Source of the DNA: Phialocephala subalpina
Taxonomy: Eukaryota > Ascomycota > Leotiomycetes > Helotiales > Mollisiaceae
Direction of reading: 5' to 3'
DNA length: 64,000 nucleotides
Assembly (NCBI GenBank): GCA_900073065.1
Contig: FJOG01000009.1
Span: 698,267-762,266 of the forward strand
Part shown: positions 21,876 through 34,235 of the stretch, in pieces
Position numbering within the stretch: the stretch's first letter is position 1
How the letters are laid out: the number at the start of each line of letters is the position of its first letter
Notes under the pieces: generated by a model
Databases searched by the model: none
Seen by the model: only the letters and a program-made list of their open reading frames with translations
Told to the model about the DNA's origin: nothing
Position numbers and translations under genes: made by a program

Positions 21876-23767
21876 TCATCGTTCCCATCTCCCCTCAACT
21901 TCAGGCCTATCCGCACCCCCAGCTCTCCCTCTCCCATTACTCCCACTCCCGTAGAGATACTCCATAAGTTTACTCTTCTGCTTCTCTCTCACACCCCCAA
22001 GATACCCACTAACCTCCTCCAAACCTCTAATCTGCTCTTGAACCCCGAGCGTACTCCCGTTAGCCCTCACAAGCGGACTAACAAGCTTCCGTCTTAAATG
22101 CTCCAAGTTCGCCTTCAGCATCAACAACTTCCTATTATGATCTTCCAGGATATTCTTATTCTGCACAGTCTTGGCTCGAATGTTACTCAGCAACTTCTTA
22201 TTCTTCTCAAACTTATGCAGCCTTCCCGCATCAGCACCAAGCAATTTAGTCCAAAGCGAGGAAAGCAAGTCATCTTGAGCAGAATCCTGAGCATCGGATT
22301 CACGTGCTACGGTGCGGGCGAGGTTGCCGAACTGGCGATCGATAGCTTCGAAGAGGGAGAATAGGGCGAGGGAGTGTTGGAGTTCGGAGTTGATGGATTC
22401 TTCGAGGACGGAGAGAAATTCGGTGAAGGTTCTTTGGAGGGTTTGGCGAGTTCGTTGGCCTGAGGTCACGCCGAAGATGGAGGTTGCCAGGGCGCCTACT
22501 CGGGTGGGTGTTCCGGATGGGGTTTCGAGGAGGCCGATGCGGGCGAGGATTGTGTGGACGTTATCGTAGGCTGATGTAACGGGTGATGGTGGGGTGAGTT
22601 GGAGTTGGGAGAGCTCGCGGCGGGCCCAGTCCATGACTATCAATATGCTATTTATTATTAGATGAAACCAATTTAAAGAGTAAGGAGAAAAACTCACCCA
22701 TCAACGTCTCCATCCACATTCGCAAAGAATCTGGTCAGCTCAATGGCTAATGTCTTCAGACTCTCGCTCAGATCATCTAGCTCCTTAACAATGATAGGAG
22801 CCGATGTCATATTAGTTGTTCGTACGCTCTCGCCAAGATCCCATACAGCCACACCTGTAGCTTGAAGATCACCAATCTGTTGTACACCATTCTCCGAATA
22901 GAAGATAAGAGGTTCGAAAGCTTTAGCAAGTCCTGCGACTTTGACGAGGTCCGGAACTGGAGGAGGAGTGCCTGGTTGAATCAAGGAGCGGAATGCCACC
23001 ATCGAGAGCATGCCGACAAAGAGAGAAAGGAATATTGAACTCCATGACTTTGTCATGCGATCAAACTTATTCTTAAAGAATGAGAAGGCTGCCTCGAAAG
23101 GTTCTGTACGATGCTGTACCTCGGCTCTGACTGCGAATCGAATATCTTGAACCTGTTAGTACAATAACAGAAAAGCACAAGACTTTCATACAATTATTTG
23201 GGTTCTCCATAGCTGATACCAGCGCCTGCTGATCTTCTTCTTGCTTAATCATACCTCCGAAGGTGTTTCCGAAATCTTTACTACCGGCAGGATATGGATC
23301 GGGACTTGGACTTCTGCGCTTCTCGGGTGATAGAGAGCCAGTCGGTAGCCTCACACGTGCAGCTGCGGCAAGAGTATCATCCGCGCCATCGTCTGCGCTC
23401 TCGTATTCCGGACTGCTTTCCCTCGATTCTTCTCTGCTTCGCTTGCCGAGTGTGGTTGTATGTCTATTCCAGAAGCCGCTGCTTCGATTGCCGTTTCCGT
23501 CTCGTCGCCATGCCGGCGGACTGTATCTGCCTCCCGACACCGATTCTGCCATCTCCGACTCGCTGTCTGAACGGAAACCAGAGTGATGTGAAGGATAACC
23601 GAAGCGGGGTGACAGCTGGCCTATCTCGCTGCTTGTGGGCTCGAAATCTTGAAGAGAGGCGCTACAAACAATTAGCAGATGGTACACATAAGAAGGTTGA
23701 ACACGTACTCTAAAGAAGGATGGTCGTCGAAGAGGCCTTCCAACTCTTCGATTGTCGCGGGGTTCAT
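21876..23767 (-). CDS. conserved fungal membrane protein, function unknown
   Basis: Four exons in gene order: 23767..23709, 23661..23192, 23145..22698 and 22647..21876, giving 582 residues. I chose the ATG at 23767 (MNPATIEELEGLF) because it is the only start that keeps phase through the first intron; the longer frame from 23939 does not splice. Residues about 20-175 are disordered with Ser/Arg and SPSPDP patches and a TLGKRSREES stretch. A conserved block (FEAAFSFFKNKFDRM) precedes one membrane span (IFLSLFVGMLSMVAF). The rest is helical with Leu-rich heptads (RKLLMLKANLEHLRRKL), probably a coiled coil, and a Gly/Arg-rich tail. I do not recognise the family. Confidence 0.85.
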
Positions 23768-24299
23768 CGTCGATGGGTTGCGCAATGGGTCTTGGTCTGG
23801 GATTGTTTCGGATGTGGAGGATGTAGTTGTATGCTGCGAAGAGGAGGGCACAGCCTAACAAAGTACTTGGTGGTGTTGTAATTGACAGTAATGAGAAATG
23901 GAAGTGGTTCTCGACTTGAAAGATGGGCATGTCCTTCACGTCTGCCTACTTTTTTCAACCGCGTGACACGAACTATTGTGTTCGACTAGTCGTGCGATTG
24001 ATACGGAATAGAGGTATGCGATAGGGAATGAGTGTAGGTTGTTTGAAGGTTGAATAGGGACGAAAGTGGTTTGAGGTGGGGTTGACTTGGGAGGTCCGAA
24101 GAGGTCAGGGTAAGGAACTCGAAACTTTGCGCTTGCCAGCCACTGAATTTGGTCCTGCCGCACGTTGCGCTAGGACCTCTGCTGTCACCTCTGGCCTCTT
24201 CTGGTCTTCTGGTCTTCTGTGCTTTGCTGTGTTGGCATTCCACGATTTGGATGGAGTGGGAAGAATACAGGTGGCTGGGTCTCCTCGACTTCATCCAAT

Positions 24300-24314
24300 C
24301 GTTATCGGATAACG
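24300..24314. promoter_or_regulatory. palindrome with inverted GATA cores
   Basis: CGTTATC and GATAACG are perfect inverted arms around a single G. Both strands read GATAA. Fungal GATA factors bind such cores, so this may be a paired site; binding is inferred only. Confidence 0.4.
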
Positions 24315-24320
24315 CGCATG

Positions 24321-24356
24321 GAGGCTAGGGCAGAGGCCAGGGCAGAGGCTAGGGCA
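24321..24356. repeat. 3 x 12-bp tandem repeat
   Basis: Three units of GAGGCTAGGGCA, the middle one with a single T-to-C change. Non-coding. Confidence 0.8.
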
Positions 24357-25510
24357 CCGCGATGCGACCCGACGCGTCTGTCCAATTGAATTGCACTCTC
24401 CTTGGCCCTGCGATGGGCCTTGAAACGCCCGAGAGTCCAGAGCAAAGAACCGTAAATCAGCCCAGCTGCTGCGGCAGTCCCTTGCATAACCATAACACCT
24501 TCAGACGATCCCCAGCCTGAGGAAAGCACCCTTCTGGATGTCTCGAGAGCTTCTCGATGCGTCATTGAGAGCTTCTTACCCCTTAACTTTACTCAAGGCA
24601 ACGATGACCAGGCGACTCGACGAAGAGAGTCACCAGAGCGGAACTGGTACCAGAGGAGCTGAAGTGAAAAATGATCGTGTGGAGAAGAGAGACCCAAGAG
24701 GCCTTCATTGTTCGAAGACAACAACGCTCCTTCTGAATTTGAAAACAGAAAACCCACCAGAACGAGAAGAGCTGTCAGGATCTGCCAAAGCTACAGGAGC
24801 ATGCAGTTTCTGGCAGGTTCGCACATCGTGGTCGAGGCTTTAGCCCCCCCTTTCCACTACGAGCGCCTGGATCCCGCTGTCTCTTATGTCTGATGGTTTC
24901 TTTCCTACCGCGACCTTCACTTTCTCCTTAATAAATCCAGTACGCTCTACTTGTTAGATCATCGAATTCTTCACTCTCAGCGGATTGCTTGACATTTATA
25001 AAAGATCTTGGCTCGGGCATCAAAATCCTTCATACCGCAATCTCACTCCGAGCAAGTGCTGCTCCTACAACCCAGCCTCATCCAACATCATACATGACCA
25101 AAGTCCCAACACAGCGTTCAGCGCCCTCGGATAATTTAAAATCGGCCGAAGATGTTTCAAGTCATCTGTTTGTCCTGTCCAGAGGATGACACTGCGCCTT
25201 GGCAAGTGATCTGACAATCCATCGCTGGGTTTTGACATGACAGGCACAACACAGTGATAGGATATATGTTAGCTGTAGCACACATTCTATAATTCTCCTT
25301 TCTTCCTCTGGTATCCAAATTCTCGTGAGGTCGTTTAGCATCAATTGTCACGCCGGTTACTACCACCTGTTTGGCATTGGGACTTTACTCCACCTCACAC
25401 CCGATGGTTGCCATTTCGATTAGAAGCACAACAGCAGAGCAGCACCTACCCCCTCAAACCCGGCCCTCTCCCCTTCTTTGAGAGTACCAACTCTCAATCC
25501 CGACCTCAAA

Positions 25511-26006
25511 ATGGCACAAAGCCACACCCGCACTTACTCTCACGAAGATGTACCTCTAGTAATTCCCAATCCCAAATCCTCCAACTCAACTTAACAAAAA
25601 CTAACACACCTCCCAGTCACCACTCACCCGAACGAACTCCCGCGCCCCCTCACCAACACCCACCCTGCCACCGCCCGCTTACACACCACCAACACCCTCC
25701 TTCCAAAACTCCCAACACTCCATCCCACCTCGCCCTTCTCTCTCCTCCCAATATACAACCTCAACCTACCCAAAACAACAAATCCGCACCTCATCAAACC
25801 TAAACACCTATCACCCCTCCGATGATGAATCTCTATACAAGGTTTATAATGATGGGATGAGAGGAGAGGGAAGAAGGCGGAAACTTTGCACGCCGAAAAT
25901 TATGATTCTTATTGGGTGTCTGGTGGTGGTTATTGCGATTGGTGTTGGGTTAGGGGCGTGGTTTGGGACTAGGAGTGGGACGAGTGGGGAGGTGGAGATT
26001 CATTAG
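25511..26006 (+). CDS. small single-pass membrane protein with PPxY motif
   Basis: Exons are 25511..25558 and 25617..26006 around a 58-nt intron (GTAATT, CTAAC branch, CAG). The junction is phase 0 and the product is 145 residues. The frame is open only when spliced. The ATG context is good (CAAAATGGC). Residues 17-60 are Pro/Ser/Thr-rich with PPPAYTPP (PPxY at 35-38). Later come SDDESLY and a basic RRRKLCTPK. A strong hydrophobic span lies at about 111-133 and the tail is short. The positive-inside rule puts the PPxY in the cytosol. PPxY plus one membrane span is the layout of Rsp5 adaptors that sort membrane proteins for ubiquitylation. That role is a hypothesis, and I recognise no family. 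Confidence 0.75.
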
Positions 26007-26683
26007 GCACTAGATGACTGAGGTTGAGGTCGGGAGCTGTGGAGTAATAGGGGAGAAGGGTGTAAGGTGGACATGGAAGGAGAGGCGAAGGGTGTTAGGG
26101 ACGAACAATGAGGAGGAGATGGCAAAGCACTAAAGTGGGAAGAGTGAAGGGGGTTTCAGAAGCTGGTAGACTGTCATGTAGAGGTTGAGAAGGAGTTGAA
26201 AAATAGCGAATCAAGATCAAGGGAGGCAAGAGTCGGCAGGATGAGACGATACCCAAAATATGCTAAGCAGACTTTTTATATTAAAAACGGTGTAAGAGTG
26301 CTCTCGAGGAACTCTTTACTTTTTTGGCGAGCGTCGAAAATCACAGCATGTTGGGGACACAGGGTCAAAGTTCATCTCAGCCCTTTCATGCCTTGATGCT
26401 ATCTACTTATCGTATGCCACCTCGCAAATCCCATATCAGTTTTGCTCGCTGCACGCTATGCAGTAATCAGGCAATCAACTATCTACAATACAAAGACAAA
26501 GCCCCTCCCAAGCTTCAAGGAACAATCCTCAAGATATCAAGGCTCGTCCATTGTTTCCCTTGCTGAATCTTTTTCCCTTCTCCACGAAAACTGCAATGGT
26601 ATTCCCGGTGCACAAACTTGTGATGTCCCTTTTGTTCTCTCTTCCCATTAACACATTATCCCTCCATGTCGTGACCGAGCTCC
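26007..26683. other. convergent intergenic region
   Basis: Separates the 3' ends of the small PPxY gene and the nucleoporin gene. No gene is visible. Confidence 0.55.
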
Positions 26684-29600
26684 TCAGCGAGCACTGGCCA
26701 TCAGACCCCGATAGTACTCCAAGCTCAGCTCCACCGTGTGCTTGAGATACTTGTCCTCCGTGAGTGGTAGGCGTAAGACCTTGTGGAGATTGGATTTCTG
26801 TGACATGTTAGCATATATTTCATTAATGTCAAGAAGGATAATGCTCACCTCTCCATGCTTGCCCATAGCCACAACAGTCTTAGCAACCACTCCACTAATC
26901 GTCTCAATAGCCACCGTCTCCAAGAAGGCAGGACGACGCGCCTCCTCAACAACAGCCGGAAGACCTGCCAACAATCTCTCAAGAACAAGGTCATCGATAG
27001 CCACACCCTTCTTCTCGGCATCCAGTAGATACAGGAAATCCTTATAGATCTCTCCGCCCAAATGCCATTCCGAAATCGTATCCTCCTTGCCATTGAATCC
27101 TTTAAGGAGGTCCCGAAGAGCGGTGTAATCGAGCTCGATGATCGTCTTGGGTGCAACTTCCTTGGCAAAAGTGCGATGGGCTTCGTTGTATGCGCCGGCG
27201 TGAAGCAAGCACACAACTTCTTCTCGAGGATCCTTCTCCACGCTACGCATGTACAGTGCCTTTGCCTCCCAAACCCAATTTGCCGGAATCTTGTATGTTT
27301 CAGTCAACGTAACGAAAGTCTGGCTATCAGCTTGACCAATTAGACCAGCGTGGCGTGCAAGATGATCTTGGAGGGCCTTCTCTCTGGCATCACGATCAGA
27401 CAGATGGAGAAGCACGAAGACGGCATCGAGCCAGCTGCCTTCGTTGGTCAATTGAGCGGCGAAGGAGAGCGTGAGATGATCGGCTTTTCCCTCATCGTCG
27501 CCCTTGAAGTCAATCTGACGAGATGCGATCAGAGCTTGACACAATTGCCAATTTAGGCGCACATCAAGGGGAGAAAGTTGAGAGTTCTCTGGACACAGAA
27601 TCTCTTCGAGGTCGACGTTGTCAAAGCTGAAGAGCTTCAAGAGACCCCAGAGGAGATCTACTCGGTGTCGACGTCTCTTATCGTCCCAGATCACTGGTAC
27701 TCTTTGCTCGATATACCAGGGAATTGGATGGGCTGTTTCCTTATCTTGCGAAAGATCTGTAGCAAAAGCCTCGACAGCAGCATCAATTGGTTCCTTGGCT
27801 GAGAGGGCATACCACAGTCGGAGGCCAAAGGCTTGTCGCCAATCAAGACCAAAGCGCTTGGAAATGATGAAGGATTCTGTGCGGCTTTCGATGTCGCCTT
27901 TTTGACCATCGCACACACCGACATTGCCGGAAAGAATTTCGTAGATGGCTCGAATGGGTTGGCTGAATTCCGAGAGTACCTGTGTTTTTTGCCAGTCATT
28001 GAGCTGCTTGCGCATGTCCTGTTTCATGCTCTCTTTGCTACCGATAAGAGCGATGAGAGTGGCCAAGTGGTAATCACCACTGTTGACAAGATGTCCACAA
28101 GCATCAGCAACTTTGTGCCCCGACAAACATGCAAGGGCCTTCTCTTCCTCATCTCTACCCAAGGCAACATGCTTGGAGGATGCCTCATCAACCAACTTCT
28201 GCCAGAAGGCAGATAGCTTGTCCTTTCGTAAGCGATCCTCCACGTCAGGAACATCTCTCAACTCCTCGGGAACGATGACGCCATCAAAGAGAATACTGGC
28301 AAGTTGCCAAACCAACTTCTCCTGGACAGCAGCCGGATCCTTGACTGTGCGTGGATCAATAAATTTAGAGAAGGTGAAATGGTCATCGAGGCCAGCCGAC
28401 GGAACAGGGCTATAATTGTCGACCAAAGCAAGCTCTTTGTGTCGCTCGAGGTGGTCTGCTGCAGCCTTGAAAGAGGTCAGTATCTCAGGTGACTTATAGT
28501 GAATCATATTTACCTCATTTGAGAATTTGGCGAATCGAACATCTCGACTCTCTGACACAACACCTCCCTTCTGAACGTCTAGCAGACCATCTCTGTCACG
28601 AGCACGACGAGAAGATCTGCCAAATGGCTTGGCACTTGGTGGTGCAGCGTAGACCAGAGTACCATCTGGGCCCCAGGAAGGCTTCATGGAATCGTGAAAG
28701 GCGCGTTCGTTGGCGTCCATGTTAGACATGTCGTGATCTCCGGTTTTTGGTCTCTTCGGGTATGGCCACTATAAGACAGTAGATTTTAGCAAATACATTC
28801 TATTATTTGCTACATACATGAGTGGGCGCAACGGACGGCCCTAATGACTTCATCCCCAAATTGTGAAAATCAAACAAGGAAAGGAACACCAACCTCAAAA
28901 CCCTTAGACTTTGCAGGAACCTTTGCCGCCTTGACTGGGCTGCGTGCTTGGCCGAACAACGAGTTCATTAGATCGATGCTGGTTGCGAAACCACGGCCAT
29001 CGGAGACAGCTCTTCTTGGCATTGGCGTAGGTTGTTCAGTATCAGGTCCTGGTTCATTGCCGTGAATGTCGATCAAGCTTTTGAGCAAGGCTCGGTCTTG
29101 CTTTTGTGGACTGATCGTGTTCTTCAAAGTATTCGCCCAATCATCCCCAGCAGAGAATTTCTGCTTCAATGGTGTACCCGAGTTCTTCAATGCCCTCAAC
29201 CTAGCAACTGCACCTGGTGTTCCTCTCAAAATATCCATATCATCATATTGCGAGTCTTGATCTAGCTCCGCGGTGTTGTCAGCTTCAGGATAGGAGCCCG
29301 CCATCTCCTGATCCAGAATACTGACAGATTCGTCATCATGAAAGACGTCGTCTCGGTCTGTTGGTTCCTCGACGCCATTTTCGGACAGCGAACCCACGGA
29401 GCGCTTATCTAAAAAAGACTCCTGGTCTTGCTCATTATACTCTTCGCCCATCTCCTCATCCACATACATTCCTTGCTCGTCAAACGCACCTGGGAGAACC
29501 TTCTTTTTTCTGAATTCAAAGGTGTCATCGGGGTCAGACTCGGTGGTGGTAACTTGTGAAGTAGAAGCGAATGATTGATCATAACGATTCGAGGTAGGGG

Positions 29601-32600
29601 TACGAGTCTTTGGTGTTGGGGTGTCGGGGGGAGCACTCAAGGTGCTTTGTCCAAACTCGCTGGGTCCGTCCAAATCGGTTTCTTCATCGTCTTCAGGGAA
29701 TCCGTAAGTGGTGAAATGTTCGACTGAGAAAACCCAGACACCAGTATCCTTCTCGTAATCAATGAAGTGGGTGTCGGGAACTCTCTTGAGACGCTCGACA
29801 TGCTTCTTGAAGCGGATACTCTTATCTCCAGCAGGAGTCTTGGCGTCCTTCTTGCGTGGCCAAGAATTCTCTAAAGAAATGATAGATGGTACATTTAACC
29901 CTTGACCCATAGGAGGCTTCTTTGCGGGGTTCGAGTAGACGGTAGCCGATCGGATGTTCAGCTGAACAATGTTGCCCATAATCTCATCCACATTGATCCT
30001 AGTCAGATCGACATCGACGTTGAAACGCACCTGACCGACACCCTTACGACCAACAGTGAAGTTGGGGACTTTGGCCTTTTGCTGACGGCTCATGCGCTCA
30101 ATCTCTGCCTTGGAAGGACTCATCCAGTATTCACCAGGCTCCTGATCGTCTTGACTGATAGGTCTGGTGGATGGTGGTTGCACAGCTGGAGCTGGCTCTT
30201 CCTCGTTGACGGTGACAAGCGCGTTGTGAGGGGTGGGAACTTGCTCCATCTCGGGACGGGGAGGAGTGCCGTTGGAGCTGGCACCGTTCGTGTTGGCTTG
30301 CGGTCGGTCATAGCCAAGGTCCTCTGCGCTTGGACTAGCCGCACTCTTCACTTGCTTCAAAGGGCTCGAGCTATCACTGCCGTTGCTGTTACCGCCGAAT
30401 GAGACCCGCTTCTTGAGAATGCCGGGAAGTGGTGTAGTGGAGTTTTGTTGCGGTGGAGCGTTCGGGGCAGAGAAGAGATCCTGACGAATACTTCTGTTGA
30501 TGTTCAATCTCTTCACACTTCCAGTACTGCCAAAGCGTTGGGCACTGGAACTAGCTGCGAAAGCACCTGGTGCTAAGATGCTATCTTCCGTACTGAAGCT
30601 TCTCCGAAGGCTGCTGGTTGAGACACTCTTGCTGAGGGTACGGTTGAAAGAGCCAGTATTGAGGAGGCTGCTGCTGAAAGCTCCGGGAGTGCTAGCAGTG
30701 CTTGATGCACTTCCAGGAGTGCCGTAGGTGCTATAGGAAAATCCGAATCCACGCTTCGTAGGAGTCGAGAATCGGGAAGCTGATGGGGTGCTCAGCTTGT
30801 ACATCGGGAGGGCAGCAGGGGCCTTCTTTTGCTTGACTGCGCTGGAGAGAGGCGTGGCAATAGGGCCAGGATTATTAACCTGAGTCTGTGCCAGATTGGC
30901 AAAAAGTGACATAGAGCCAAAAGCACCATTGTCGCCGATACCTGCCGTCAAGGCTTGTTGCTGACCTTGTTGATTTTGCTGTGGATTGCCAAAGATCGAG
31001 CTGCCACCACCAAAAAGAGAGTTCGAAGGCTGCTGCTGGAGTTGTTGCTGCTGCTGATTGTTGTTATTGAGACCTGAAAACAAACCACCTCCTTGCTGTT
31101 GGTTTCCAGTATTCCCAAACAAGCCCCCACCTTGTTGCTGCGTGCCCGTTGAACCGAACAAACCCCCTGGCTTCTGCTGATTGTTGTTGTTGTTCAAACC
31201 ACCAAACAGGGTTGATCCGCCAGTAGCTGGCTGATTTTGGTTCTGATTCTGGTTACCGAAGCTGTTACCAAAGAGGCCTCCGCCAGTGTTATTGTTCTGT
31301 GTGGTTGTCGAGCCGAATAAGCCAGTTCCTCCCGTAGCTGGCTTGGCGCCAAACAGACCGCCGGTGGTGGAAGTATTGGTCGAGCCCCCGAAGGGATTTG
31401 AATTTGCTGCAGGTTGAGTACTGCCAAAGAGACCTCCTCCAGTGTTGTTCGCAGGAGTTGCACCAAACAGTCCTCCAGCAGGCTTTTGCTGATTTGTGTT
31501 GCCGAAGAGGGATGTACCGGTCGTGTTCTGGTTATTGGAAGCACCAAAGCCGCCAAAAGGATTGTTGGTAGCTGGTTGTTGAGCACCGAAAGCGGGTGTG
31601 GTATTCTGCTGCTGCTGTCCGGCGTTACCAAAAAGTCCTCCACCTCCGAAACCCCCAGTCGTAGTGGACGCTCCGAAACCTGTGCCGGTCGAAGCTGCTG
31701 GTTGTGAGCTACCGAAGCTAAAAGCGGGTTTACTGGCTGTGGCATTGTTACCAAAGAGAGAATTGCCAGTATTGTTATTAGCTGCACCAAAGCCACCCGT
31801 TGTATTCGAGCCAAATCCACCTGTAGAGCCTGTGTTCCCAAAGAGACCACCACCAGTTGTCTGTGCAGCAGGTTGGGCTCCAAAGAGACCACCGGCAGGC
31901 TTTGCACCGAATAGACCTCCACTCGTAGCTGTGTTGTTTGCACCGAAACCCGCGGATGCAGGTTGACTTGTGCCAAAAGGTGTGCTAGTTGCTCCTCCGC
32001 CAAAGAGGCTCGATCCTGTATTCGTATTCGTTGCACCAAAGCCAGTATTGGTGGTGGTGGTGGTGTTCGCACCAAATCCACCAAAGTTGGTCGCGCCAAA
32101 TGCTCCAGCTTGATTGCTAGCATTGCCAAATCTTCTGCCTTGGTTGTAATCTGCCAGTCTCAATTCTTCCGGAGAGAATTTTTGGTATGGTTGCTGGAAG
32201 CAGACACTTTGGAAGGCATTCTGCTGGTTTGAGGTACTATTGGGCTCCTTCTCGATGAAGGGCTGGAATGGGACACTTCCAGTGCCTTGGCATTCACCAG
32301 TGGCTCCACCTAGAGCTGTAGACGCAGGGGAGCCAAAGGCACCTGTGGCACCGCCGCCGAAGGGAGAGCTTGTGGCTCCACCACCGAATGGACTGGAGCT
32401 GGTTGTCGTGCCGCCGAATGCTGGCTTGTTCGCCCCAAATAGTCCGCCTCCTGTGTTATTGTTCGCGCCAAATGGAGATGAAGTAGCTGCTGGCGTTGCC
32501 CCAAAACCGCCGAAGCCAGTCGAACCAGCAGTTGCTGTGTTACTTCCGAATAGGCTGTTACCAGCAGTTGTAGTAGCTCCAAATCCAGATGGCTTTGCAC

Positions 32601-33184
32601 CGAAGGCATTATTGGTACTGCCGAAGGCACCTGTAGTTCCTGATGTTAGCGATGGTACGTTAAGATTGCGTGGGTTCCGAGAGGAAGGAGTTCTGGAGGG
32701 AGAGTCCATGATTGCCACAAAAAGGATTTTCTGGACAAGTGACAGCGCGCTGAGAGTGGGGAAACTTTGGAGAAATTGTGGGCTTTGACGTGAGGTATAT
32801 GGAAAGATGCCATGGGGAATTGAGCCTCGTAGAACGATCCAGAGGTGAGAAGCGCATTCGACGTACCTCCAGAGCTTCCGAAGCCGCCAGTAGATCCTCC
32901 ACCGAACAGTCCACCACCCGTTGTATTATTCGTACTTCCGAAACCGGTGTTGCCTGTTGAGCCAAAGCCTGTACCGCGACGAGAAGATTCGAGTAAGTGA
33001 TGAATCCGCGCTGAGCTCCAAAGTCCCCCGGTCCGAGGCAGATGCCAGGGTCGATGGATATCGCAAAGGAAATTGACGTACCTGTATTCGTGGTGTTGTT
33101 TGATCCAAATCCACTAAAACCAGTATTCGGTTGCTGGTTGTTGTTATTGGCGCCGAAGCCCCCAAATCCTCCGAAGCCTGACAT
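26684..33184 (-). CDS. NUP145: nucleoporin Nup98-Nup96 precursor (Nup145 type)
   Basis: Six exons in gene order: 33184..33082, 32968..32867, 32639..28894, 28768..28514, 28465..26849 and 26797..26684. They give 1978 residues. The N-terminal half is Gly/Asn/Gln-rich with many GLFG and FG repeats. A GLEBS-like Gle2/Rae1-binding segment (about 200-235, ending FSPEELRLADY) lies among them. The autoproteolytic domain follows, from EYWMSPS to H1043-F1044-T1045, where cleavage should release Nup98. The second half starts WPYPKRPKTGDHDM, the Nup96 start, and is alpha-helical, as expected of a Nup84/Y-complex scaffold protein. Exon joins were chosen by phase and family motifs. The 48-nt and 51-nt introns in the Nup96 half are in frame, so retention would not break the protein. 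Confidence 0.93.
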
Positions 33185-34235
33185 CTTCGATATGAGCTTC
33201 ACCAGTACGAGATCGTTGTTCGAGTTGCGGGTTGTGCGAATGTGAGTTTATCGCAGAACACGCGGAAAACGCGGTTGAAAAACGAGATCGATCGCGCTCA
33301 ATGACGTCGAGCTTGCGCAAACATTAGAATTGATTAAAGAGTGACGAGAATCATCAGCAGAAAGGTTGGAAAGAGAATGGAGGTAGGAGGGGGAGTCGTC
33401 GTCGGTCGTGGGATTTTATTTCTGAGCGCGTTGATGGCGGGTGGTTGACCTTCAGGAGACAAGGTTCCTTAGTGGCTTTTTTCGACGGGGGTCATCCTAC
33501 GCTAAGGACCAAATGCTCGCAAGGCAGCAGTATTTTACAGCACCAGCAATTTTCTCGCCTCCTCACTGGTCCGAAGGAGTGATGAAGCACAGCTTTTTGG
33601 CTGCTATGCGCTGTGCAAAGTGTCTGCCTGAGGGATTTCGTTGGCTCTGGGCTGTTCTTCTCACTTCACGTTTCACCACAGGTGTTAGGCGTTCTTGATT
33701 ATGACTCCCAAGCTCAGCTTCTAGTCATTCACAGCTCGTATCGATGGCAGATTTTGGTTGGATTACAAAGCAAGTTTGGGAGTGATCAGGTGGGCAGTAG
33801 CAAAAGCTCACATGAAGTTCTACGCTGGCGATTTTTTTTAGAGGTATCATTATCAAACTCTGAGTACTGACCCTGTCGATGTCAGATACCTTGTAAAGCT
33901 TGAACAATTATATTGATCAAGTTTCTCTGGAGAAGGAACATTCAACATCGCCAATTGGCATCATTAGCAAATTTCAAGCATAATAAAATTCCCTACCTCG
34001 GTCTCAAGTCATAACAGTCTTGATACCTGTGAGCCCCCTGTAGCTAAATCGCGGGACCTCAAAAATCGCGAACCGGACGCGATCTGGTCGCGTCCATTTC
34101 AAAGACCTTTCCGACCACCGACATTCGAGGAATCATCGCATGCATCACCGCAGCTCCATTATACACCAAGTCCGCGTCTTACACTTCCATCTCATCCACA
34201 GCCTCCTCCCATATTGAAAAGACGGACACAAAACA
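33185..34235. promoter_or_regulatory. divergent promoter of NUP98-96 and CDC31
   Basis: About 1.05 kb between divergent starts. It contains two AAATCGCG repeats (near 34047 and 34064) and the palindrome at 34075-34095, all in the CDC31-proximal 200 nt. No ORF is supported. Confidence 0.6.
34075..34095. promoter_or_regulatory. GGACGCGA/TCGCGTCC palindrome
   Basis: Perfect 8-bp inverted arms around a 5-bp spacer, 140 nt before the CDC31 ATG. The arms contain ACGCGA, close to the MCB element ACGCGT bound by MBF-type cell-cycle factors. Site function is inferred. Confidence 0.5.

Larger units (their letters stand above)
23768..25510. other. divergent promoter region
   Basis: About 1.7 kb between the minus-strand membrane-protein gene and the plus-strand small PPxY gene. 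It contains a 15-bp palindrome with inverted GATA sites (24300-24314) and a threefold 12-bp tandem (24321-24356). No gene is supported. Confidence 0.5.

Noticed and set aside
23768..23939. Upstream start MKDMPIFQV for the 21876-23767 gene, with an apparent N-terminal membrane span
   Set aside because: That frame does not splice in phase into the next exon, whereas the ATG at 23767 does.
25345..25803. 152-codon plus-strand frame rich in Pro/His
   Set aside because: It overlaps the spliced PPxY gene in another frame, and its composition follows from that gene's C-rich sequence.
31194..32129. 311-codon minus-strand frame
   Set aside because: A shadow of the FG-repeat region of NUP98-96 in another frame; repetitive composition keeps it open.
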